This document shows, one piece after another, positions 1 to 8,366 of a stretch of 29,193 nt of DNA. Under the pieces are notes generated by a model. That model saw only the letters and a list, made by a program, of their open reading frames with translations. It was not told the origin of the DNA and ran no database searches. The number at the start of each line of letters is the position of its first letter. Within the stretch, counting starts at the first letter, position 1. Made by a program: the position numbers and the translations under genes. This DNA is from CAYNWK01 sp964400875 (GTDB lineage Bacteria > Chloroflexota > Anaerolineae > Anaerolineales > UBA4823): the NCBI GenBank assembly GCA_964400875.1, contig CAYNWK010000048.1:1-29193 (forward strand), read 5' to 3'.

Positions 1-110
1 GGCGAAGCCCGTCCCAACACCCCCAGTTCACCGGCAATGCGAAACATCTCTCTCTGGAATCAACCTGATTTCCGCCAGAAAAATTCGGGATGTTTCACCC
101 AGGAGGCCGC

Positions 111-935
111 ATGAGCAGCTCAGCAGTCAGCTCTCCACCCCCTCTCCAATTTGAATTAAAAACTGTACGCATCGGGTCGAATACCCTCGCGGTCTTGATG
201 GGCTTGATGTCCCTTGCAGGGTTGCTATTTCCCGACGTGATATATCCCTCTGAGGAATTGAAACAGACCTACCTGACTAACGATCTGGTCAACCTGGTCC
301 TTGGGCTGCCGATCCTACTCGGTTCGATGTGGCTGGCGCGGCGCGGGTCGCTGCTAGGGCTGCTTTTTTGGCCAGGCGCGCTGCTCTACAGCTTCTATAA
401 CTACACCGCGTATGTTTTTGGCATACCATTCGGCTGGACCACCGGAGTAAACCTGGTTATCGTGCTGCTGAGCGGTTACCTGACATTGGTTTTATATCAA
501 GGTATCGATGGGAGATGGATTCAAGAGCAGATCGCCGGAAAAGTGCCGGAGAAAATCGGCGGGTGGGTTCTGATCCTTTTTGGGGTAGTCTTTATCTTCA
601 GATCTCTCGGCGTGTTCGCCAGTGGGATGCCTCCACTGACCGAGCTCGGTGTGCTCATCGCAGACCTCATCCTTTCTGCATTCTGGATCGCGGGCGGCGT
701 CCTGCTGCTCCGGAAGCGGCCGCGGGGCTACGCCAGCAGCACGGGATTGCTTTTTGCAGGCGCGGCGCTGTTCACCGGCCTGATCGCGTTCCTCTTACTG
801 CAACCGCTATTCACTGAGGCGCCCTTCGATTTGGCCGGGGTGGCGATCATCCTGGTTATGAGCTTGATCTGCTTTGTGCCTTTTGGTCTTTTTGTGCGCG
901 GGGTCCTGGCAAGTGGTACGACCTTTGGATCGTGA
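111..935 (+). CDS. Multi-pass membrane protein of unknown function
   Basis: The product has 274 residues and about eight hydrophobic segments, separated by short loops, spread from roughly residue 25 to the C-terminus. I recognise no catalytic motif, and no family name can be given from sequence alone. An upstream ATG at 90 is in frame, but the AGGAGG at 101–106 lies between it and the ATG at 111, so I chose 111 as the start; the spacing of 4 nt is short but workable. The N-terminus (MSSSAVSS, then proline-rich) is polar and not a signal peptide. The next gene on this strand starts 84 nt later and also encodes a small membrane protein, so the two may be co-transcribed, but this is only inferred. 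A role in the inner membrane is certain only at the level of location. Confidence 0.75.
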   Translation: MSSSAVSSPPPLQFELKTVRIGSNTLAVLMGLMSLAGLLFPDVIYPSEELKQTYLTNDLVNLVLGLPILLGSMWLARRGSLLGLLFWPGALLYSFYNYTAYVFGIPFGWTTGVNLVIVLLSGYLTLVLYQGIDGRWIQEQIAGKVPEKIGGWVLILFGVVFIFRSLGVFASGMPPLTELGVLIADLILSAFWIAGGVLLLRKRPRGYASSTGLLFAGAALFTGLIAFLLLQPLFTEAPFDLAGVAIILVMSLICFVPFGLFVRGVLASGTTFGS

Positions 936-1019
936 TCGCTTTACTTCCCTTTTCAGGGTCCGCCCACGAACGAACAGTACCTTGGTTCCTTAACTGTTGC
1001 CTAGTGAAAGGATAAAATC

Positions 1020-1427
1020 ATGTTGCGGTTCATCATCGGCTTATTTGTCAGCTTGCATGGTCTGGTCCATTTGTTGTACTTCGCGCAAAGCCAGCGGTAC
1101 TTCGAGCTGCAGCCCGGCATGACCTGGCCAGATGGTTCGTGGACGTTCTCAAGACTGTTGGGGGACGGAGCGACTCGATCCCTGGCGAGCGTTGCCCTGA
1201 TCTTGGCTGCCCTAATCTTCCTGGCAGGCGGCGCGGGAATTTTAGCCAGACAGGCTTGGTGGCGACCGGTCGTCTTAGCGGCGGCCATCTTTTCAGGGGT
1301 GTTCTATCTGCTCTTATGGAACGGAAAGCTGCAGAGGCTGGACAACCAGGGAGGCATCGGCTTGCTGATCAACCTGGCGATCCTGGTAGTCGTGCTGGTC
1401 CTGCGTTGGCCGAAGATGGAGTTCTGA
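1020..1427 (+). CDS. Small four-helix membrane protein
   Basis: A 135-residue protein with four probable membrane helices: residues about 3–22, 58–78, 84–102 and 113–129. A polar loop with several aromatic residues lies between helices 1 and 2. The N-terminal segment contains the pattern HGLVHLLYF, seen in small uncharacterised integral membrane proteins of the DoxX-like size class, but I cannot assign a family firmly. The start is the ATG at 1020, preceded by a GAAAGGA stretch at a workable distance. It follows the membrane gene ending at 935 on the same strand. No catalytic residues are evident. About 220 nt separate its stop from the broken flavodoxin gene; I see no RNA or convincing promoter in that gap. 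Confidence 0.7.
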   Translation: MLRFIIGLFVSLHGLVHLLYFAQSQRYFELQPGMTWPDGSWTFSRLLGDGATRSLASVALILAALIFLAGGAGILARQAWWRPVVLAAAIFSGVFYLLLWNGKLQRLDNQGGIGLLINLAILVVVLVLRWPKMEF

Positions 1428-1647
1428 ACGCAGAAACTCTCAAGTTGTGCTCTTTTGAAACGGAGAGATGGTCGTGGCAGCGTGGATCGCCATCCTGCCG
1501 CTGCTCACCAGGCTAAAAAAGCGGCTTTATCCCCGATACACTCTCTATTTAATCAGGATACAGGCCCAGGATTGTTTGTCGCTATAAAAACGTTTGGCGG
1601 TTTGCAAAGATCTCTCGTTTCGCAGGCCGTACAAGAGGCTAGAACCT

Positions 1648-2175
1648 ATGTCACAGAAAATCCTGCTAACCTACGCCAGCCGTGCTGGTTCGACGGCCGG
1701 CGTGGCTGAATTCGTTGGCGAGACCCTGGCTTAAAAGGGTTATCAGGTAGAAGTTCAGCCCATGCAAGCTGTCAAAGATCTTGCTCCTTACCAAGCGGTG
1801 GTCGCTGGCAGCGCCATTCAAAACCGCCAATGGCTGCCGGAAGCTGTGGACTTTGTGCAGACCCACCGGGCAGCACTGGCCCAAAGGCCATGCGGCCTGT
1901 TTTCGGTGTGCATAACTCTGGCCATGAAAAACGGCGAACAATCCCGCCCGCAAGTGGCGGATTGGGTTTCGCCCGTGCGCAGGCTGGTGCAGCCCGTGAG
2001 CGAGGGCTTGTTTGCAGGCGCGCTCGATATCCGCAAAATCCCGTCGCTTGGCGGCAGGCTGAAATTCCGCTTGAGCGTCGCCTCGGGCGTCTGGTCCGAA
2101 GGCGATCACCGGGATTGGGACGCGATCCGGCAGTGGGCCAATGACCTCCAGCCATACCTTATGCAGAGCAATTGA
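1648..2175 (+). pseudogene. Flavodoxin-domain protein interrupted by an in-frame TAA
   Basis: Translated through one stop, this region gives a complete short-chain flavodoxin of the HemG/flavodoxin_5 type (about 175 residues). Strand 1 and the FMN phosphate-loop region read ILLTYASRAGSTAGVAEFVG, and a later VVAGSAIQNRQWLP segment matches the second FMN-contact loop of the family. The start at 1648 has an AGAGG about 9 nt upstream. Codon 29 is TAA (1732–1734), where the family normally has a charged or polar residue between the first helix and the next strand. The remaining frame restarts at an ATG at 1762 but would then lack the phosphate loop. The rest of the frame is intact, so the lesion is recent or is a sequence error. 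It ends 9 nt from the convergent gene at 2185. Known role of the family: single-electron or two-electron flavin carrier, or protoporphyrinogen oxidase-like. Confidence 0.8.
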
Positions 2176-2184
2176 CCAAAAAGT

Positions 2185-5136
2185 TCAAATCCGCTGGGCT
2201 GCGGTCCGTTTAGTGTAGGCGACGTAAACCAACAACGCGGCGACCAGGCCTAACAGCAGCCATTCTTGAGGCTCCGGGACGCCGGCCAACGGCACCGGCG
2301 AGGCTGGCGTGGTCTCACCCAGGTCTTCGACCTCCCGCTCGTAGCGCTCGCTCTGGTTGGTTAACCGGTCGAGCATATCCTGCTGGGAGCTCGAGACGAG
2401 CACGATCATCGATGAATACGGGGTGACGATCTGGTAGTCGTTCGCCAGGGCGTGCAGCGCGTCCAACGTTTCGAGCTGGTCGATGGAACCGGCGTTGCGC
2501 TGCATTTCGGCCAGGATTAACCGGCGGGCTGCCAGAGCGGCGAAGGGATCGTTCGCCTGGTGGGTTTGGATCTCCATTCCGGCGGGAACAGCTTCAGCCG
2601 CCTGGGTTGTGGGCAGTACAAGCCACCGGTAGCCATCCACCAGGTCGACGATCGGGCCTGGCCCCGTTTCTTCAGAAGATCTGTTCTCGAGAGCTACCGC
2701 CAGGCGCGCCAGCGCTTCGTCCACTCCACCGGCCACACCGCCGCCCGAAGCCTGGACGACCTCCAGAGTCTGGTCGTCGTACCCAAGGGGGATATCGCCG
2801 CCCAGGTGCACTACCCAAACCGGGAACGACGGGACGCGCGCTTCCAAATCGCCAGCGCCAAGCTCGTAGCCAGTGCCGTCCGTCAGCACGAGCACTGCAT
2901 CGTAATCCCGATCGGGCCGCTGGGCCTCCCGCAGATTCGAGAACTGGGCGATCAACTCCGCCGCATTTTGACCGCCGAAGAAAAGAATATCCTCCGGGTT
3001 CAGTTCCCCCAACGAAACGACGGAGGGCTCTTCGCCGCGATAAGGCGAGGCGGTCAGGTAAACGTCAACCGGTGGTTCCAGACTCTCCATGGATTGCAGC
3101 CCTTCCAGCGCCGCGCTCACCTCGGCGGCGTAGGCCTGCATGCTGCGCGAGCGGTCAAGCACGACCCCCAGGCGCAGCCCCGCGGGCAGTTCGGGCAGCT
3201 GCGACCCCCCGGCTGGGATGGCGGCCGGGATGGCGAACACGGTTTGCCCGCCAGGCAAGTCCACCCGGTGGGCAGCCGGCACAACCGGCGCAGAAGCGGG
3301 CAGCAGCGGCGGGAGCCATTCGTCCGCGCCCAGGTCCATCGCCCGGCCGTTCACCAATCGTTCGGTTCCGCCGTCCCAGTAAACGTTTCTCAAGAATGCC
3401 ATCTGCGGCATCGGCCAGCCCTCGCCAGCGCCCATCTGCCGCCAGGCCAGCCACATATACATGCGAGGCGCATCATTGACTACGCTGTGAGAGCTCTGCT
3501 GGTCGAAGGAGATGCGCAGCGAGGGAATCGGGAAGACCCGCAGCCGGTACTGGCGCGGGCCGATCTGCTCCAGCAAGGCGGGGTCCTGCGAGCGGCGGGT
3601 TTGCTCCCGGTAGACAGCCTGGGCGGCGCCGCGCGGCGCAACCTGGAAGGGGTAAGCGTCCTGCTTATCCGGGCTGTTTCCCAACCAGACTCCGGTCAGC
3701 ACGGCTGATTCGGGCAGGTTGAAGTAATAGACCACCTCTTGCTGTTCGGCGGTCTGGTTCTGGTAAACCTCCTGGAGCTCTAGGTCGGCCCAATCGCCTT
3801 GCTCCGTGAGGGTCAGCTGCTGGCTGACCAGATGCACCTCGCGATCGTCCACCGCCTGCCAGGCTGCTTCCGCCTGGTCGATGGACCAGGTAGAACGGAC
3901 GGCCCGCACGATAGTCTCGTGTTCCGCTTCCACGATAGGGGTATCGAAGAAACGCTGGTACAGCTGCGCAGCCTGGGGAGGCTCGTTGACCAGGGCGATA
4001 TTGTCTCTAGACTGGGCGATCCTGGGGGCGTGCACGGGTTTATACAGCAGCGGGCTGACGAATCCTTCGAACAACCTTTGCACGGTATAAGCCCGGGGAT
4101 TGGATATATGAAAGACATCGGAGTAGATCGACTGGATATGGGCCACCTCGCCCTGGGCGCTCACGTACCGGAAGGGCGCCAGGTACGCATTCAACAGCCC
4201 CTCGCGGATCGACGCCGAATCGGCAAGCAAGGTTTGAGCTTCCTGGATTGAAGCCGGAGGCTTATCGAGGAGGGCAAAAGCCCTGGCCTGTGGTTGGCGG
4301 TTGGCCACGAAGAACAGTATCGCGCTGGCAACGAGCACCACGCTGACCAGCAGCGCCGGTACGCGCCAGCCGGACTGCAGACCCTGCCGCCTGAGCGTCC
4401 GCCACCAGGCGCGCAGGCTGAGGAAGGGCACGGCGAGCGGTGTGAGCACGAATAAAGTGCCGGTATACAGCAGCAGGCTGAAACCGAGCACGGTGAAGGG
4501 CACCATCAACAGCCTCTGGGTGAATAAATCACCCAGGGACCTTACCAACCCCTGGATAGAGGTGGCAAATTCCGCCAGGAAGCGAACCAGCGCTTGCAAG
4601 GCTGCCACACCTAGCGGCAGCGCATAAAAGGCGATGATCGCCGCAGCGTACAGGCTGGTGAGCGCCATCAGGGTCAACCCGGCGAGGCGCAGGCTTTCGA
4701 CGACCGGGCGGCGGTCCCCACTGCGCGGGTCGAGCAAGTGCCATAAGAAGGCCGCCATACCCAAGAAGGCGATGGACATCACCAGCATCGTCCCTGGGGT
4801 GACCTGGCGGATGGCGAAAAAGCGCACTGCCAGCAAAAGCATCAACGGCCCCTCGACCACGTAACCCAGGGCGAACAGGCGGCCGGGAGAGCGGCGCAGG
4901 ATGGTCAACCCCAGGATAACGGTCGCCACCGGGATCACCGCCAACACCAGGGCGTAGATCAGGTAGGCGGGCGGGATAACGCCGGTCCGCACAGCAGTGA
5001 ACAACTCCGGGAGCATGATGGGGGCAAAGCCGAGCGACATAAAGGCCAGGAACACCAGGTTCCACGACCAAAACAGGCCAAACTGCAGGAATTGGATCCA
5101 GGTATAGCGCTTTGCACCACGGTTTAATGCGTTCAT
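2185..5136 (-). CDS. Multi-pass VIT/VWA protein with PEP-CTERM-like C-terminus (TIGR02921-like)
   Basis: A 983-residue protein in four parts. Residues about 14–275 hold seven or so membrane helices. Residues about 430–560 look like a VIT (vault/inter-alpha-trypsin) domain. A von Willebrand A domain starts near residue 650, with the MIDAS pattern DRSRS and a later LTDGTG. The C-terminus (about 955–983) carries VPEPQEW, a hydrophobic helix and a basic tail, the tripartite plan of PEP-CTERM sorting signals. The architecture and size match my recollection of the TIGR02921 PEP-CTERM integral membrane family, found next to exosortases in cyanobacteria and relatives. Its start overlaps the exosortase stop by 4 nt (ATGA), so the two are translationally coupled. 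The likely fate is cleavage of the C-terminal helix and anchoring or export of the VIT/VWA part outside the membrane. The function of the mature protein is unknown. Confidence 0.85.
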   Translation of the reverse strand: MNALNRGAKRYTWIQFLQFGLFWSWNLVFLAFMSLGFAPIMLPELFTAVRTGVIPPAYLIYALVLAVIPVATVILGLTILRRSPGRLFALGYVVEGPLMLLLAVRFFAIRQVTPGTMLVMSIAFLGMAAFLWHLLDPRSGDRRPVVESLRLAGLTLMALTSLYAAAIIAFYALPLGVAALQALVRFLAEFATSIQGLVRSLGDLFTQRLLMVPFTVLGFSLLLYTGTLFVLTPLAVPFLSLRAWWRTLRRQGLQSGWRVPALLVSVVLVASAILFFVANRQPQARAFALLDKPPASIQEAQTLLADSASIREGLLNAYLAPFRYVSAQGEVAHIQSIYSDVFHISNPRAYTVQRLFEGFVSPLLYKPVHAPRIAQSRDNIALVNEPPQAAQLYQRFFDTPIVEAEHETIVRAVRSTWSIDQAEAAWQAVDDREVHLVSQQLTLTEQGDWADLELQEVYQNQTAEQQEVVYYFNLPESAVLTGVWLGNSPDKQDAYPFQVAPRGAAQAVYREQTRRSQDPALLEQIGPRQYRLRVFPIPSLRISFDQQSSHSVVNDAPRMYMWLAWRQMGAGEGWPMPQMAFLRNVYWDGGTERLVNGRAMDLGADEWLPPLLPASAPVVPAAHRVDLPGGQTVFAIPAAIPAGGSQLPELPAGLRLGVVLDRSRSMQAYAAEVSAALEGLQSMESLEPPVDVYLTASPYRGEEPSVVSLGELNPEDILFFGGQNAAELIAQFSNLREAQRPDRDYDAVLVLTDGTGYELGAGDLEARVPSFPVWVVHLGGDIPLGYDDQTLEVVQASGGGVAGGVDEALARLAVALENRSSEETGPGPIVDLVDGYRWLVLPTTQAAEAVPAGMEIQTHQANDPFAALAARRLILAEMQRNAGSIDQLETLDALHALANDYQIVTPYSSMIVLVSSSQQDMLDRLTNQSERYEREVEDLGETTPASPVPLAGVPEPQEWLLLGLVAALLVYVAYTKRTAAQRI

Positions 5137-6656
5137 CTTCCAACTTCCTTCCCTGCCAGGCTGCTTTGAACGGACTGGCGCAGGACAACTAACAAATCGT
5201 GGATTTCGGGTTCTGCCGGGTCTACCGGGCTGTCGAAAAGGACAGTTGCCAGCACCCAGGGTTCGGGCTGGGGAGCCAGGTCATCCCAAATGCGGACGGA
5301 ATAATCGTCGGTAACCCGCCGGTCGGATTGCAGCCAGTAGCCAGCCGAGTACAGCGGGAGCGGGTCCTGGGCCGTATTGAGGGTCAGCCAGCGCAGGGGG
5401 AAATCATCCTCGGCCAGGTGCAGCTGCGATTCCATCACCTGCAGCCCGTACACGGTGAAACACCGCTCGGGGCGGTGGTGGGCCCGCCAGGTATCGCTGG
5501 CGATGAAGAGCAGCGAACCGTGGGTTCCACGCCAATCGAAGCGCCAGCGCGTGGCGGAGACCGGCAGCGAACCCTGGTCGGACAACCAGTCCAGCTGGTA
5601 TTGGGTCAAGGGCCATTCCTCGACGGCCAGCGTCCCGGGGAAGTCCCATGCGTAGGAAGCCGCGGATGCTGGCTGCGGGCGTGGGGAGTACAGCACAACC
5701 AGCCCAATCAGCAAGAACGCCAATCCTGGCGCCAGCCACCGAGGTCGCGAGGGCGAACCGATTTGCTCGGCGCCGCCTCCGCTCGCAGCTTTTCCCGACC
5801 AGCGCAGCATGCCAACCGCGGTCCCGCAGGCAGCTACGAAACCGATCACCCCTAAGGGAACGTGCAGCATCTCCGCCAGCAATCCCAACCCGGCGACCTG
5901 GCCAACCAAAACCAGCAAACCCACGCGCGCCAGGTTCGCTGCGACCAGCATCAAGACGAAGGCGATCGCCGCCAGGACCCAGCGCCGGTTGATCGCCCTG
6001 CTCTCGATCCAGGTGGCCGCCAGCCAAAACAATCCGCCGGTCCACAGGCTTCTCACGCCGCTGCAGGGGCTGTCCACCTGCGAAAAGCCGCTCTCAAATA
6101 TCAGGATGGTGTCCACGCCCACGTTGGCAATCCCCAGCGCAGCCAAGCCCTGGCTGACGATCCGGGCGGTGACCAGGCGCAGGGGATACCCGATGAAGGT
6201 CTCCATGTGATCGCCAAAAGGCAGAACGCCCACCAGGAGCAGGGCGGCCGGAAAGCCACCCCGCCAGCGACGGGGGTCCATCCACAGGCTCAACAGACCA
6301 TAGGTGGCGAGTCCAAACAAGGTGGCGGAAAGCGTGTTGATATCCAGCCAGCGCTCGGCGGCGACGTAAGCGATCGAGCCGCCCACCGCCAGCGCCAGCC
6401 CGGGGATCTGCAGCTGAGGCAGCTGATTGAGCGAAATGGAAAACTGACCACGACGCGACTGCAAGACGATCAGCCCTAGGACGGCCAGCAGGACGATCTG
6501 GTTGGTGCGGAACTCCTGGCGAGTGAAGATGACCTGGAGATAGCCGCTGACCGGGAAGTACAGCCAGGCCCACAACAGCAGGATGGCTAGATTGGTGAGC
6601 AGGCTGCGCGCCAGCTGTTTTTGGGAATCGTCAATTATCAGACTTGGTGGGTTCAC
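5133..6656 (-). CDS. Exosortase with C-terminal EpsI-like domain (exosortase O-like)
   Basis: A 507-residue membrane protein. Exosortases are transpeptidase-like enzymes of the cytoplasmic membrane that process PEP-CTERM proteins. The three expected active-site residues are visible on consecutive membrane segments: Cys198 in DSPCSGVRSL, Arg244 in NLARVGLL and His265 in MLHVPLG. After the membrane region, residues about 355–500 form a soluble domain with HRPERCFTVYGL, close to the HxPExC pattern of EpsI-type exosortase-associated domains. The start is GTG at 6654–6656; I see no strong ribosome binding site and no better internal Met. It lies directly upstream of, and overlaps, the gene for a PEP-CTERM-like protein, which is the obvious substrate. 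No other PEP-CTERM signal occurs in the window, which suggests a dedicated pair. Confidence 0.88.
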   Translation of the reverse strand: MNPPSLIIDDSQKQLARSLLTNLAILLLWAWLYFPVSGYLQVIFTRQEFRTNQIVLLAVLGLIVLQSRRGQFSISLNQLPQLQIPGLALAVGGSIAYVAAERWLDINTLSATLFGLATYGLLSLWMDPRRWRGGFPAALLLVGVLPFGDHMETFIGYPLRLVTARIVSQGLAALGIANVGVDTILIFESGFSQVDSPCSGVRSLWTGGLFWLAATWIESRAINRRWVLAAIAFVLMLVAANLARVGLLVLVGQVAGLGLLAEMLHVPLGVIGFVAACGTAVGMLRWSGKAASGGGAEQIGSPSRPRWLAPGLAFLLIGLVVLYSPRPQPASAASYAWDFPGTLAVEEWPLTQYQLDWLSDQGSLPVSATRWRFDWRGTHGSLLFIASDTWRAHHRPERCFTVYGLQVMESQLHLAEDDFPLRWLTLNTAQDPLPLYSAGYWLQSDRRVTDDYSVRIWDDLAPQPEPWVLATVLFDSPVDPAEPEIHDLLVVLRQSVQSSLAGKEVGR

Positions 6657-6730
6657 TTTGGAGATGGGTTTGCTAGGCGGACCGGGCGACGGCTTACGGC
6701 ATTATGTTTAATCCGTCCACTGAGGTGAGA

Positions 6731-7804
6731 TCAGCCAGCCTCTGGTGGGCCGGATGGGGAAGGACGCGCCGGCGAAGAAGGCAGACGCGCCAGCAAACCC
6801 GGAAGGAGTAAGGCGGCCATCATCGAAATCCAGGTAAGCAGGACGGCCGCAATCTCAGCGGGCCGCAGCGAGCTTAAGGCGCTGCCTTCATGAGTCGAGG
6901 CAAGCTGCCACTTATTCGAGACGGTGATGCCCACTGCCAACGTCAGGCAGCTCAACAAGGCCAGCACGCGCACCCTGCTCGCCGAGCTGCGCAGGTACAA
7001 CCATACGCCTGCCAGTAAGCAGAACAGGCTGGCGATCACGTAGTTCGGATCGTGGCGGTAGTCTTCCAGCAGCAGAACCAGGGCGAAGATCGATTCGCCG
7101 TACAGGATGAAGGAGATCAGGGTCCAGTCGTGGCGGATGCGCGCCATCAGCGACTGGAAGCGGTGAGAGATTTGCAGCAAAGCGACCACCAGCAATGTCA
7201 GGCAAAACAGCATCAACCACAGCATTCCGTACGAAGCGACTTCCAAGACCAGGTAAGAGCTGCGCTCCCACGGGCCGGATGAAAAATTGGTGATCAGGGT
7301 TGGGCTGACCAGGTCAGCGACCCACTGGAAGATGTAGAGATAAGCGCTGATCGCCAGCACGACACCGACGTAAGGAAGCGACCAGAGCGGGAAGCCTCCC
7401 AGCCAGCCGATCACGAGCATCACCACCAGGAAGAGCAGGCCGGCCGACAGGCCGATGGCGGAGAACTCCTGCGGTGGCCGGTTGGCCAGGATCATGGCGG
7501 CGGGCAGCATGAAAACCACCAGGGCGATCAGCAGCTCCTTCCATGGCTGGTCGATGAGCTTACCCTGCGCCGGAGGCGCTCCCCGGCCCAGACCGTTCAG
7601 CGAATTAACGTGGGCGATCGAGGCGGGCAGACCGATCAGCTCCTTCAAGCAGACCTGCCCAAAGGCGAGCATGCCTTCCTGCCGGGCCCCCTCGACCTGC
7701 TGCCGGAAGACCTCCCGCATCTCCTCGCCGAACTCGGCGCGGAAGTCGCCCGGGTAAAAGCGAAGCAGGACGCTGTAGAGACGTAATAGCAAGTCAACGA
7801 TCAT
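6731..7804 (-). CDS. Membrane protein paired with PadR regulator
   Basis: A 357-residue protein. The first 70 residues are soluble and resemble the prefix domain found before some PadR-linked permeases (LLRFYPGDFRAEFGEEM, then an amphipathic helix). They are followed by about eight membrane helices from residue 90 to the C-terminus. There is no ABC permease signature that I can see, so the molecule it acts on is unknown. The start chosen is the ATG at 7802–7804, preceded by GGGGTGG with 5 nt spacing. A GTG three codons upstream has no such signal. The gene begins 30 nt after the padR-family stop on the same strand, so the two form an operon, and the regulator probably controls this membrane protein in response to an effector. 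Confidence 0.75.
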   Translation of the reverse strand: MIVDLLLRLYSVLLRFYPGDFRAEFGEEMREVFRQQVEGARQEGMLAFGQVCLKELIGLPASIAHVNSLNGLGRGAPPAQGKLIDQPWKELLIALVVFMLPAAMILANRPPQEFSAIGLSAGLLFLVVMLVIGWLGGFPLWSLPYVGVVLAISAYLYIFQWVADLVSPTLITNFSSGPWERSSYLVLEVASYGMLWLMLFCLTLLVVALLQISHRFQSLMARIRHDWTLISFILYGESIFALVLLLEDYRHDPNYVIASLFCLLAGVWLYLRSSASRVRVLALLSCLTLAVGITVSNKWQLASTHEGSALSSLRPAEIAAVLLTWISMMAALLLPGLLARLPSSPARPSPSGPPEAG

Positions 7805-7834
7805 GATATCCACCCCAAATAATACTTGCCCGGC

Positions 7835-8188
7835 TCATGCCAAATCCCCCACCAGGCGCGCCTCGGCAACATTGGCCAGGCTGTGCAGGCGCTGCACCTC
7901 GGCTTCCAGGATCTGCCGGCCGAGCGGGGTCAGCCCGTATGCTTTGCGCACCCTGCCGCCGGGTTCGCGCTCAGGGTCAACCGCCCGGCGGATCCAGCCC
8001 TGGTCGAGCAGGCGTTTGAGCGCGCCATACAGCGTACCGGTGCTCAGTTCCACCCTGCCCTGGCTGAGCTGCCCGGTCTCTTTCATGATGGCATAACCAT
8101 GCCTTGCCCCCGCCGCCAGGATGAGCAGGATGAAGTAGGTGGACTCGGTCAGCGGTAGATTGGCCTGGATCTCGTTGGCGTCGTTCAT
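7835..8188 (-). CDS. PadR-family transcriptional regulator
   Basis: A 117-residue winged-helix regulator. The N-terminal DNA-binding domain carries the typical PadR pattern: LLILAAGARHGYAIM, then a GTLYGALKRLLDQGWI recognition region with the family TLY motif, then the wing and RKAYGLTPLGRQ. A short C-terminal helix for dimerisation follows. I chose the ATG at 8186–8188 because GGAGG lies 3 nt upstream of it; a further in-frame ATG at 8218 falls inside the operator-like repeat and would leave almost no leader. The gene is first in a two-gene operon with a membrane protein. The promoter and an ATGT…ACAT-type inverted repeat upstream suggest autoregulation, as is common for PadR repressors. Confidence 0.9.
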   Translation of the reverse strand: MNDANEIQANLPLTESTYFILLILAAGARHGYAIMKETGQLSQGRVELSTGTLYGALKRLLDQGWIRRAVDPEREPGGRVRKAYGLTPLGRQILEAEVQRLHSLANVAEARLVGDLA

Positions 8189-8198
8189 ACCCCTCCAA

Positions 8199-8219
8199 TA
8201 TGTCGTCCGTCGACACATA
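8199..8219. promoter_or_regulatory. Putative PadR operator in the padR leader
   Basis: An imperfect inverted repeat, TATGTCG then five bases then CGACACATA, lies just downstream of the predicted start of transcription. It contains ATGT and ACAT half-sites, the elements of known PadR operators (ATGT-N8-ACAT), but with 11 rather than 8 bases between them. Binding here would block elongation or initiation and give autorepression. Confidence 0.5.
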
Positions 8220-8231
8220 ATCTACTTATAT

Positions 8232-8258
8232 ATTATAGAATAAATCGCCTGGAGTCAA
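8232..8258 (-). promoter_or_regulatory. Sigma70-type promoter of the padR operon
   Basis: Read on the minus strand, TTGACT (8258–8253) is followed 15 nt later by a perfect TATAAT (8237–8232). The spacer is slightly short. Initiation would be near 8225, giving a leader of about 37 nt before the ATG at 8188. Confidence 0.6.
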
Positions 8259-8366
8259 GAGGGAATCTCGCGCCTGGCACCTTCGGAACGTTCTCGGAAT
8301 GATCCCGCGACGCCTGTTTGATAGAGTGAGGCTGTTGACCGATTAGTTTCAGACAGGAGGATCACG

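Noticed and set aside
1..47. Possible start of a divergent minus-strand gene (ATG at 45–47 reading MFRIAGELGV) cut by the left edge
   Set aside because: Only 15 codons are visible. A purine-rich AGAGAG precedes it, but this is too little to call a gene.
2560..3708. Long open frame of 382 codons on the plus strand
   Set aside because: It lies wholly antisense to the VIT/VWA gene, is rich in Arg, Gln and Pro and shows no domain; it is a GC-driven shadow.
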